Both the position numbers and the translations under genes were made by a program. A model generated the notes under the pieces. The model searched no databases. It had not been told where the DNA came from and saw only the letters and a list, made by a program, of their open reading frames with translations. This document shows positions 1-7,097 of a DNA stretch of 64,000 bases, in pieces (within the stretch, counting starts at the first letter, position 1; each line of letters begins with the position of its first letter). The stretch is from Pseudomonas sp. 7P_10.2_Bac1 (GTDB lineage: Bacteria; Pseudomonadota; Gammaproteobacteria; Pseudomonadales; Pseudomonadaceae), in assembly GCF_025465935.1 (NCBI RefSeq), contig NZ_JANLNV010000012.1, positions 46,470 to 110,469 on the forward strand, read 5' to 3'.

Positions 1-319
1 CATTGGTGTCAACGCAGTAGATTACTCGGGCTACCCGGACTGCCGTCCGGAATTCGTCGAGGCCTTTGAAGTCATGGCGAACCTGGCGACCAAAGCGGGC
101 GTCGAAGGGCAAGGGTTCCACATCAAGGCACCGTTGCAAAACATGAGCAAGGCACAAATCGTCCAGGCTGGTGTGAAACTCGGCGTGGATTACTCCCTGA
201 CCGTATCGTGCTATCAGGCAGATAATGAGGGCCGAGCTTGTGGGAAATGTGACAGCTGCCGTCTGCGCGCAGAAGGCTTCCACGCTGCCGGCGTTTCGGA
301 CCCAACGCGTTATTTTTGA
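1..319 (+). CDS. queC: 7-cyano-7-deazaguanine synthase QueC, C-terminal part
   Basis: The window begins inside this gene; the reading frame is open from base 2. QueC makes preQ0 from 7-carboxy-7-deazaguanine, ATP and ammonia in the queuosine tRNA-modification pathway, in the cytoplasm. The visible part begins [18 protein letters not shown], a conserved QueC stretch. It ends with the family's zinc-binding cysteine cluster (VSCY, then [10 protein letters not shown]), so the C-terminus looks intact. The ATP-binding N-terminal half lies outside the window. Identification is firm from these motifs. Confidence 0.93.
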   Translation, partial: IGVNAVDYSGYPDCRPEFVEAFEVMANLATKAGVEGQGFHIKAPLQNMSKAQIVQAGVKLGVDYSLTVSCYQADNEGRACGKCDSCRLRAEGFHAAGVSDPTRYF

Positions 320-348
320 ATTATTTCAGATTTATTTTTAACAAGGTG

Positions 349-376
349 TTGAATTCTCGTTAAAAATCAGTATTAT
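349..376 (+). promoter_or_regulatory. Probable sigma-70 promoter of tRNA-Lys
   Basis: TTGAAT at 349-354 and TATTAT at 371-376 are separated by 16 bases, about 17 bases before the tRNA. The spacing and hexamers fit a housekeeping promoter. The assignment rests on inspection only. Confidence 0.5.
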
Positions 377-393
377 ACGCACCACAACGAAGC

Positions 394-469
394 GGGTCGT
401 TAGCTCAGTTGGTAGAGCAGTTGGCTTTTAACCAATTGGTCGTAGGTTCGAATCCTACACGACCCACCA
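394..469 (+). tRNA. tRNA-Lys (anticodon UUU)
   Basis: A complete 76-base cloverleaf with the CCA end encoded. The acceptor stem GGGTCGT pairs with ACGACCC. The D-loop carries AGTTGGTA. The anticodon stem GTTGG/CCAAT encloses the loop CTTTTAA, giving anticodon TTT. The T-arm has the standard GGTTCGAATCC. tRNA-Lys genes are known integration targets for ICEs in Pseudomonas. ICE debris lies 6 kb downstream, but no copy of the tRNA 3' end was found elsewhere in the window by eye. Confidence 0.97.
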
Positions 470-485
470 TATGCAACACCAAAAC

Positions 486-520
486 AGCCGGTAAGCACCT
501 CAGGGTCTACCGGCTTTTTT
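486..520 (+). terminator. Rho-independent terminator after tRNA-Lys
   Basis: AGCCGGTA at 486-493 pairs perfectly with TACCGGCT at 508-515, followed by a T run. The hairpin starts 16 bases after the tRNA. From here to about 771 there is no supportable gene. Confidence 0.85.
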
Positions 521-771
521 GTGCTTGAAATTCGGTGGGGCGATAGCATTGAAAAAGCGTTGCAACCATGCCGTTGTTGCAGGTTTTTGCTCATAGAAGA
601 TGTGTCGTCGGCCGCGCGCTTGTTCAGCAGTTTGTATTCGGCCTCGGTCACATCACCTGCAATCAACCATTAACTATTTATCAGGCTGCATTAAAAGACT
701 TCCTTCAAGAAGGTTAATGCGCAGCCTCTTAATAGTGGGGGGAATCGCTCGCTTCGCCCACACGGAAGGTA

Positions 772-1395
772 TCAAATTGGCCTGTCCACAACCCTTGCAT
801 TCCAGACTTCCCGATAACGTTCGCGCCAACCCGGACTGCCTTGATCCAGCCACGCTAATGTCGCCTCAATCGTATCTGCGCTTATGATGAAGTGTTTGAT
901 ATGTTCTGTGATCCGTTCATGCGACAGATGCAGTGCGTCCAGGTAGGCATTGAAGGTATTCGCCAACACAACGTATTCATCGCCTTGCTGGCGGCGCCCC
1001 GTCCATGCAGGTAAACCCGCGACCATTGCGCCAACATCCTGGCGACCTTCGCGTAGATCGAGAAGCAAAATGCTCGCACCGCCATCGCGTCCGATCGGCA
1101 ACATCCCCGTAGCCGGGAATCCAGGTTCTTTGCGCAGTTGTTCCAGCTCAAAAGGGTTGGATTCATACGCTTCGCCGGGCTGCAGCCCGTACAGCATAAA
1201 ACTCAGCAATTCCTCTTCGCCATTGCTCATAGTGGCCAGCACGTCGTAATCCAACGTGCCTCCGTTGCATTCCTTGAGAAACTGCCGGTAATCGTCCGGC
1301 AGGCGCGCGCCGAGTTGAGCCTCCAGATGCTCGATGGCAAGGTCGGATGCGCCGTCTCGGGTGTCGTCAAAGATCAATCCACGATAGTTAGTCAT
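772..1395 (-). CDS. SMI1/KNR4 (SUKH) family protein, possible orphan immunity protein
   Basis: A 207-residue protein with the SMI1/KNR4 pattern near residues 22-46: IEHLEAQLGARLPDDYRQFL then NGG, the typical opening of SUKH-superfamily domains. Many bacterial members are immunity proteins against polymorphic or contact-dependent toxins; others have housekeeping roles. No toxin gene lies next to it, so it is either an orphan immunity gene or has another role. It has its own start with no operon partner and sits just beyond the tRNA-Lys locus, a usual place for accessory genes. The family call is good; the function is inferred. Confidence 0.72.
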   Translation of the reverse strand: MTNYRGLIFDDTRDGASDLAIEHLEAQLGARLPDDYRQFLKECNGGTLDYDVLATMSNGEEELLSFMLYGLQPGEAYESNPFELEQLRKEPGFPATGMLPIGRDGGASILLLDLREGRQDVGAMVAGLPAWTGRRQQGDEYVVLANTFNAYLDALHLSHERITEHIKHFIISADTIEATLAWLDQGSPGWRERYREVWNARVVDRPI

Positions 1396-1539
1396 TGTGG
1401 GCTCGAAAATACTTGTTAAAAATCATATTAGAGTGCTCACTCGCCAGTTTCGATGTGTTTTGTAGAGGTCAATTAATTCCAGACACCGGATCCTCTCAAC
1501 GCCCGGAGATCGCCGCCTCAGGAGGCGATCTCGGGACGT

Positions 1540-1598
1540 CCTTTTGCCCAGAAGGGCGCCCAGCTCCATTACGGTTTCTTGCGTTGATAGACTGCAAC
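1540..1598 (+). pseudogene. Short yedK/umuC relic scrap
   Basis: Bases 1540-1568 match the intact copy at 25733-25761 (inside the SRAP gene yedK) with about two or three mismatches. Directly after, 1574-1598 reads LALIDCN on the plus strand, like the first residues of the UmuC at 26.5 kb (FALIDCN). Order and orientation agree with the yedK-umuDC locus, with the middle missing. No gene is otherwise present between 1396 and 1634. Confidence 0.45.
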
Positions 1599-1634
1599 AT
1601 ACACCGGGTTAATTAATTTTTCGAAGGACAGACA

Positions 1635-2141
1635 ATGCTTATCGTATTCAGCGGCCTTCCCGGCACGGGGAAGACCACTATCGCCAAGGATCTCGTAGAT
1701 ACAATAGGTGCCGTCTACCTGAGGATCGATACGATTGAACAAGCCATTAGAAACTCCGGTGCTCTTGCACATGACGTGGGGCGCAGTGGCTATATGGTCG
1801 CGAATGAGCTTGCGCTGAGTAATCTTCGTCTAGGCCATACGGTCATCGCGGACTGTGTAAACCCTGTGGCCGAGAGCCGAATAGCGTGGAGTGAGGCCGC
1901 CTCAAAGGCAGGTGCTCCGTTAGTCAATATTCAAGTGATTTGCTCGGATAAAAATGAGCATCGACGGCGGGTAGAAACAAGGCAGGTTGATATCCCGGGG
2001 TTGACCCCACCCAACTGGCAGTCTGTGCTGGAGCATGAATATGAAGCCTGGGCCGAAGCTCCTTTTTGCATAGATACCGCTATGACTTCACCCGCGCAAG
2101 CGGTAGCGATGGTCACCAAACGTTTATTGGGCTGTGAGTAG
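1635..2141 (+). CDS. Small AAA/P-loop kinase-like protein
   Basis: A 168-residue protein beginning MLIVFSGLPGTGKTT, with a Walker A at residues 7-15. This start is characteristic of zeta-toxin, gluconate-kinase and adenylylsulfate-kinase-like P-loop phosphotransferases. VIADCVNP (residues 70-77) fits the position of the second acidic motif of this kinase group. ATP-dependent phosphorylation of a small molecule is expected, but the substrate cannot be told. It is preceded by GAAGGA close to the ATG. No epsilon-like antitoxin partner is seen, so a toxin role is not supported. Confidence 0.7.
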   Translation: MLIVFSGLPGTGKTTIAKDLVDTIGAVYLRIDTIEQAIRNSGALAHDVGRSGYMVANELALSNLRLGHTVIADCVNPVAESRIAWSEAASKAGAPLVNIQVICSDKNEHRRRVETRQVDIPGLTPPNWQSVLEHEYEAWAEAPFCIDTAMTSPAQAVAMVTKRLLGCE

Positions 2142-2423
2142 CAGCGGTTAAATCCATGGTGATAGGTGCGATTAGCAGACACTTACAACGTAAATGGAGG
2201 TGCCGCTAGGCATGACTATGCTCTTGGATTGTTTTGATTTGCGACGGAATGCGCGTTTAGCCGAAGGACAAAACCCCACCCAGCAGCGATGGGGTGACGC
2301 TAAATTCACACTTCTACAGGGGGAGCTATAGCCGTTAGTACCGAAACCCGCGTAAGTCCTTCCTGTGTGTGTATTCCAGCTTTGCCTACTGGTCATCAAT
2401 TCCCAGAGCCTTTTGGGTCACAC
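2142..2423. other. Intergenic stretch without a recognised gene
   Basis: Nothing with coding support on either strand. A minus-strand frame at 2172-2399 is open but has no family resemblance or ribosome site. Confidence 0.5.
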
Positions 2424-3452
2424 TCAGACTTTTGAAATCGTCGCCCGACGCTTCTGGCGTTGCGACTCCAGCCAGATCACCAAGGCCAGCAAACCACCGC
2501 CGGCGATTAGCAGGCTGAGCAGCCAACCCAGGGTTTCGGCTAGTTGGGTAAAGAACAGTGTGTACAACTGTATGATCAAAAACGTTAAGCCATACCCCAC
2601 CAACATGCCGAACCGCTGGCGCAGTCCCACTGTTAACACGCCGAGGCTAACCAGCGCCCAAAGCAAGTTGAACATCAGCAGTTCACCGTCCTCGGCAAAA
2701 TACCACGGCCCGTCGATCAAGCCGTAACTGCCAAACAGCGACAGCAACCACAGGGACATTTCACCGACAAACAAACCGCAGGAAATCCAAACCTTGGCAA
2801 ACCCGCTATAGCGGCCCGGCAACCCAGCCTCACATCGAAGATGCACGGCCCCCGCAGCCACCAGCAGCGCTGCAGCGCCGAGAAAACGCAGCGGATAGTT
2901 CATGCCGAACCAGTAGGCGCCCCAGCCGGATACATAGCCACTGCGGCCACCAAACCAGACAAAAAACAACACGCTGCACAACGTCAGCAGCAACACATTG
3001 CCCAAGGCATAGCTGAGCACCAGCAGCACTAGCAGATCGATCAGCAGCAGCGCCGGCCAGTTGCCGGAGCCATCCGAATAGATCATGCCGACCACAAAGC
3101 TCACACCGATCAACGCAAAGCCCCCCAGCAACTCGGCGGTGCTTCCCAACATCCTCAAGCCTTTGCCGGGCAACCAGCGACCCACGGCGAACAGGCCCAG
3201 GGTCAGCACCGACAGGCTGATCGCCAGTTTGGGCAGGGTGAACGTCAGGTGCTCACGCAGAAGTATCAGCAGACCGGCCGCCAGGCTAATGGCACCGAAG
3301 GTCATAAACCAACGCCCGAGTGAGCGCCAGTCCCATCGGGTCAAGGGGTACAGCTCACCGATGCGGTTATGGGCAGCGGGATCGATTTGCCCCTCACGAA
3401 GCCATTGATCAAGAGCATCGTGGACTTGTCGATTGCGGCGATCCGGGCTCAT
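2424..3452 (-). CDS. DUF2157 membrane protein, second of a tandem pair
   Basis: A 342-residue protein with a soluble N-terminal segment of about 40 residues (HDALDQWLREGQIDPAAHNRIGELYP). About eight to ten hydrophobic helices follow up to a basic C-terminal tail. The start resembles the DUF2157 domain, a predicted inner-membrane family of unknown function. Its ATG overlaps the stop of the upstream gene as ATGA, which implies translational coupling. It shares architecture with its neighbour, so the two are probably old tandem paralogues and may form a heteromeric complex. No enzymatic motif is visible. Confidence 0.75.
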   Translation of the reverse strand: MSPDRRNRQVHDALDQWLREGQIDPAAHNRIGELYPLTRWDWRSLGRWFMTFGAISLAAGLLILLREHLTFTLPKLAISLSVLTLGLFAVGRWLPGKGLRMLGSTAELLGGFALIGVSFVVGMIYSDGSGNWPALLLIDLLVLLVLSYALGNVLLLTLCSVLFFVWFGGRSGYVSGWGAYWFGMNYPLRFLGAAALLVAAGAVHLRCEAGLPGRYSGFAKVWISCGLFVGEMSLWLLSLFGSYGLIDGPWYFAEDGELLMFNLLWALVSLGVLTVGLRQRFGMLVGYGLTFLIIQLYTLFFTQLAETLGWLLSLLIAGGGLLALVIWLESQRQKRRATISKV

Positions 3453-4441
3453 GAGCGATTCTCCCTGGCACGTAGCGCCGCGCGCTCAAAGACCCATCCC
3501 AACAAAATCCCCACTATCCCGGCCGCCGCGAAGAAAGCCGCGACACTCAGGCGGTCCCAGGCGTATTCATAAAAACGCGTGTACAGGTCGATACTCAAAA
3601 ACACCACACCAAACCCGGTGAAGCTGGGGTGCTTGAAACGAGCGCCGATTACCAACTGGCTGATGGCCCCAACGGTGAATAGCAGTATCCAGAACCCCGA
3701 TTGGGACGAGGTGTAATTGTCCAGGCTTAGAAACCACAGCGAGCAGTTGAAGTAGAGCAGTCCGGAAATCACATACAAACGCCCGAAACCGCTGAAGTGG
3801 CGTAACGGCCCTTCTTCCGCCTGCTGGTGCCAAAGCCCTAGAAGCGCTGCTAGCCCGGCGATCACCGCCATGGCGCGCGGGTCCTGGATGTTGAACATAT
3901 ATGATCCGCCACCGGCATACTGCTCCCAGGAGCCCAGGCCGTGAAAGGTGCACAGTAGTCCCAGAAACAATGGCCAGCGTAGGCGATAACGATAGGCCGT
4001 GACCACGCTCAGCAAGGCAGTGACCAGCAGCGCCAGAGGAATACGATCCAGCCCGCCCGTATCGTCGCCAATGCCACCGAGTAACAGACTGCCACCAATC
4101 AGCATCAGGCCGATGGTCAAAATGGCCACACCGGTCACCGGCGTACGCCGCGCCGGATCACGAGCCAGACGCACTCCCACCCACCACAACACCCCACCGG
4201 CGATAAAAAACAGCACCGCACCGAGAGTGACCGATTCACTGAGAAGGCTCACGCCACCTAGAATGGCCATGCCAATCAGCAGTACCGCTCCGATGCCCAG
4301 CCATTGCAACACCGTCGATAACAGTTGGCCGGGACGCTGATAAGGCGCGCTCAGTCGCTCCTGGGTTTGCAGATCGATCAAACCTCGGTGCTGCCAGTCG
4401 GCAATCTCGTGAACCATTAGCTGCTGCGTGGTTTTTCTCAT
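3449..4441 (-). CDS. DUF2157 membrane protein, first of a tandem pair
   Basis: A 330-residue protein from ATG 4441; an in-frame GTG at 4459 would add six residues. The N-terminus (VHEIADWQHRGLIDLQTQERL) is a good DUF2157 start, followed by many transmembrane helices. It overlaps the next gene by four bases. The family has no assigned biochemical role. The pair forms a self-contained two-gene operon. Upstream, 4442-4727 holds no recognised gene. Confidence 0.75.
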   Translation of the reverse strand: MRKTTQQLMVHEIADWQHRGLIDLQTQERLSAPYQRPGQLLSTVLQWLGIGAVLLIGMAILGGVSLLSESVTLGAVLFFIAGGVLWWVGVRLARDPARRTPVTGVAILTIGLMLIGGSLLLGGIGDDTGGLDRIPLALLVTALLSVVTAYRYRLRWPLFLGLLCTFHGLGSWEQYAGGGSYMFNIQDPRAMAVIAGLAALLGLWHQQAEEGPLRHFSGFGRLYVISGLLYFNCSLWFLSLDNYTSSQSGFWILLFTVGAISQLVIGARFKHPSFTGFGVVFLSIDLYTRFYEYAWDRLSVAAFFAAAGIVGILLGWVFERAALRARENRS

Positions 4442-4727
4442 GGGGATCAGGCACCGCACTATTGTTTGGATGACGGGGTGTTGGAGTATAGGCTGCTAAT
4501 TACGCTGAATATCCAGGGCCGGGCCAGGAGCTACTATGGCTATATTCAGACTACTCAAACTAATCAGCAGTCCCCTGTGAATTATGGAGTTTGCCTCGCA
4601 GTTTAAATTGAGATCACATTGATTGTTGAGGTCCCAGTAATTGCAATTAACCGGTGGGACGTGCACATATTCCACAGCCCTCCCAGATTAAATCGGCAAC
4701 CCCGCTGCCAGTATTGTGTCGCGCAAC

Positions 4728-4988
4728 TCAGCTCAGCGGCTCTACTGGATCGAGTATGTTGCTGAACAACGCTTTGATTTCAGTGTGCCTGGCGTCAAAT
4801 TGCTCTACTAGATCTTTAAGATGGTATCCATGGCGCGTCAGGGTTGGTTCGAGGTCATCCTGTTTACGTGACAGAACCGATTCAACCAGCTCCGTCGAGA
4901 CAGGTTTCTCGCCTGTCAGGTAACCGGCCTCATAACCGGCTTGGCTCAGAGGTAACGTCAATCCATAGAGCTTCACTTCAAACCGCAT
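4728..4988 (-). CDS. Small hypothetical protein, 86 aa
   Basis: Start chosen at ATG 4988 because AGGAG lies just before it; a longer frame to 5045 has no ribosome site. The protein begins MRFEVKLYGLTLPLSQAGYEAGYL, is mixed charged and probably soluble, with a helical second half. I do not recognise the family. Its start overlaps the end of a damaged upstream frame by 11 bases (ATG..TGA), the mark of a coupled pair, so it was probably the second gene of a two-gene unit. Confidence 0.5.
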   Translation of the reverse strand: MRFEVKLYGLTLPLSQAGYEAGYLTGEKPVSTELVESVLSRKQDDLEPTLTRHGYHLKDLVEQFDARHTEIKALFSNILDPVEPLS

Positions 4989-5200
4989 GCTCTTCTCCTG
5001 CTCTTTTATGGCGCAAGTAGGCTTTGATGCGACCTGGGACATCACGGCGTCTCAGGGTTTCACTCAGCAGCTCGTGGATGAATGCTTGATTTTCGGTCGA
5101 GAGTTTAGATAACGGTTACACGAGTTCATCGGCAATAGCGAGTTTGGCTGCGATCACGCGAGGAAACTGATACTCGCGGGCTTCGGAATTGAAAGAAATA
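4978..5200 (-). pseudogene. Broken first gene of a small coupled pair
   Basis: On the minus strand the frame starting near 5200 reads GVTISFNSEAREYQFPRVIA, continues to LAIADELV, then meets an in-frame TAA at about 5118-5120. It goes on as PLSKLSTENQAFIHELL and ends in a TGA overlapping the start of the 86-residue gene. No start codon is available before an upstream stop, so the 5' end is also lost. The family is not recognised. Confidence 0.45.
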
Positions 5201-5691
5201 GTAACTCCACTTAAGCATTAAAGGTGTAGGAGTATTCCGAATGTCTATTTTGTTTGCTCTACCTACAGCGGGTTCGTAAAAAGCCGTCCGTGCATCTGGC
5301 ATGTGTTTTCATTACGAAAGAGTTGCTGTCGCACTGCCTTTGGGCGTTCCCCTCTGCTGCGCTGCGGGCTTTCGCGGCATATTCTCCGTCGCAAGCACTT
5401 ACACCTATGGGTGAGCGCCGAGAATTTTATGTGCCATGGCAATCAGCCCCATTTTACGAGGGCGATTAGCCCGGTCTTCAGACACGTTAATAAGCGCCAG
5501 GAAGTGATCGGGGTCAAAGGCGATCACTTGCTCATGCAGTTTTTTTGTAAAGGCCGAGGATCTGAATCGGATTCTCACAGGCCGGGCATACCGCAAAGTG
5601 TAACGACCCTTTTTAGGGTTTGCCGTAAGCGTCCGGCGAAGGCACATTTCAAGAGGCTACGCTGTGATCGTTAAAGATTGAGGTTCCCAAC
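5201..5691. other. Degenerate stretch, possible transposase remnant
   Basis: No intact gene. The minus frame at 5405-5647 ends DRANRPRKMGLIAMAHKIL, vaguely like the C-terminus of IS110-type transposases, but too little remains for a firm call. GTAAGCG at 5625-5631 resembles an IS66-family terminal repeat, with no partner seen. Confidence 0.25.
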
Positions 5692-6147
5692 ATGAAGTGT
5701 CAGATTCGCCCCGCAACAGGCGCAGATACAGCAGCGATTAGCCGTGTAGTGATCGCCGCTCTGCGTGAGTCAAATTCACAGGATTACTCACCTGACGTTA
5801 TCGCTCAGGTGGAACGCAGCTTTGCTCCTGAAGCCGTCAGCGCACTGCTCGATAAGCGCAAGGTTTTCGTAGCCGTACAAGGCAAAATTATTATTGGGAC
5901 TGCAAGCCTCGACGGTGATGTTGTTAGAAGCGTTTTCGTTGATCCTGCTTACCAAGGTGGCGGTATCGGTCGGCAGTTGATGGATGTCATTGATGCTACT
6001 GCTGCCAGCGCTGGTGTTGGAGCGTTGCGGGTGCCGTCGTCGATTACGGCGCAGAAGTTTTACGCTGCGTTGGGTTTTCAGAAAATTCGCGACGAGTTTC
6101 ACGGGGCTGAGCGCACCGTCGTCATGGAAAAACGGCTTGAGGGTTAG
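5692..6147 (+). CDS. GNAT family N-acetyltransferase
   Basis: A 151-residue protein covering a full GNAT fold. The start CQIRPATGADTAAISRVV is the usual beta1-alpha1 opening. VRSVFVDPAYQGGGIGRQLM (residues 78-97) carries the acetyl-CoA pyrophosphate-binding Q-x-x-G-x-G type loop. FYAALGFQKI near residue 123 is the typical C-terminal segment. It should transfer an acetyl group to an amine; the acceptor is unknown. It stands alone and ends against a decayed gene on the other strand. Confidence 0.88.
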   Translation: MKCQIRPATGADTAAISRVVIAALRESNSQDYSPDVIAQVERSFAPEAVSALLDKRKVFVAVQGKIIIGTASLDGDVVRSVFVDPAYQGGGIGRQLMDVIDATAASAGVGALRVPSSITAQKFYAALGFQKIRDEFHGAERTVVMEKRLEG

Positions 6148-6603
6148 TTCCGGCTTTTCACCCACTTATGCGGCAGCAAACTGATCGCCACGGTGAAGCC
6201 GACCAACAACAGATAGCTGGTGAATGCCGGGAAACCACCCGTTGCCTGAGCGCCCCTCTGCCGAGTAACTCCCCAACAGCTCAACGGGATCTCGTGGTTG
6301 GGCACGGCTGAGGGGCAGATAGTTTTCCAGGCCGTGGCGGATACGCTCGATGTCATCGGCCAAACGCAGATAGTCAATGAAGTGGCGCTGACCCGGCTCG
6401 TCAGCGACTTGAGCACTGCGGCGAGCGGTGTCATCCAGAGTATTGAGCTGGCGGATCATGATTGCCAGGTTGGAGTGTTCAGAGGTGGAGGTGGTCGCTG
6501 CATGAGCGATCGGCAGGCCGCACCCGCAGTAAGCGTATGGCAAACCCGTCTTGACCAGACGACTTTGGGCCGCTGTGATAATTTGTTGCATATCGTCGGG
6601 CAA
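6144..6603 (-). pseudogene. ICE protein of the RAQPRD family, 3' end fused to foreign debris
   Basis: The minus strand encodes a signal-peptide-like segment ending PIAHA, a helical region (SNLAIMIRQLNTLDDTARR) and the hallmark RAQPRDP at about 6286-6310. This motif defines a small exported protein of type IV secretion modules in PAPI-1/pKLC102-like integrative conjugative elements. After the motif the frame runs into unrelated sequence. In the next frame the same DNA encodes FTSYLLLVGFTVAISLLPHKW and a stop, like the C-terminus of a membrane transporter, so a deletion joined two genes here. No other ICE gene survives nearby. Confidence 0.6.
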
Positions 6604-6665
6604 GAAATGTACGTTTTACCAGTCGGCCTAACACTCACACAAACACGTCGTTTAGCAGGAGCTAC

Positions 6666-7097
6666 ATGGACGAGCTAAGAGTTTTCAGCAACACCCACTG
6701 GATAGTGACTCATCGGCGAGATTCACGTTACGACGGGTATTTGATAATTTCATCTGAAGAGACGGCTTCAGGTCTCAGCGATTTGAGCGATGAAGCGATG
6801 TCATCTCTCGGTTTGGTGATGAAAACCTCGGAGCGTCTGTTGGCAAAGGTGTATTCCCCCTACAAAGTAATGTTCTACAAATTGGGATTTTCTCCTGGTT
6901 TCAACGCACATTTTCATGTCGCTCCAGTCTCAGAAGACTTGCTCGCAGAGATATCAAAACACCCCGGTTATTCCGACAATCCTGACGGTAATGACGCAAT
7001 TGTTTTTCTAAGTCGAGAATACTGTGAAAGACCTCTTACCGCTGGCGAAGCAGAAAAACAGCTCTCGGCGGTTCATTTGCTCAAGGCCTCTCTGTGA
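6666..7097 (+). CDS. HIT-like protein with incomplete histidine triad
   Basis: A 143-residue protein with the HIT fold pattern: an N-terminal strand region ending in GYLIISSEE, and GFNAHFHVAPV at residues 79-88. The canonical motif is H-x-H-x-H; here H82 and H84 are kept but the third position is alanine. Nucleotide hydrolase or transferase activity is therefore uncertain, though some HIT branches vary at this site. The last 17 bases overlap the end of the convergent IS66 transposase gene, so its C-terminus may be set by the element. RBS AGGAG is present. Confidence 0.6.
   Translation: MDELRVFSNTHWIVTHRRDSRYDGYLIISSEETASGLSDLSDEAMSSLGLVMKTSERLLAKVYSPYKVMFYKLGFSPGFNAHFHVAPVSEDLLAEISKHPGYSDNPDGNDAIVFLSREYCERPLTAGEAEKQLSAVHLLKASL

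Noticed and set aside
400..666. Minus-strand open frame ending SCRIRTYDQLVKSQLLYQLS
   Set aside because: The end of the frame is the antisense of the tRNA-Lys gene, a common false gene call. The rest has no family resemblance.
1635..2141. Zeta-type toxin of a toxin-antitoxin pair
   Set aside because: Only the P-loop part is convincing and no antitoxin gene is adjacent.
5625..5645. IS66-like terminal repeat GTAAGCGTCCGGCGAAGGC
   Set aside because: Only one end with no partner in the right orientation around the IS66 genes at 7.1-9.2 kb.
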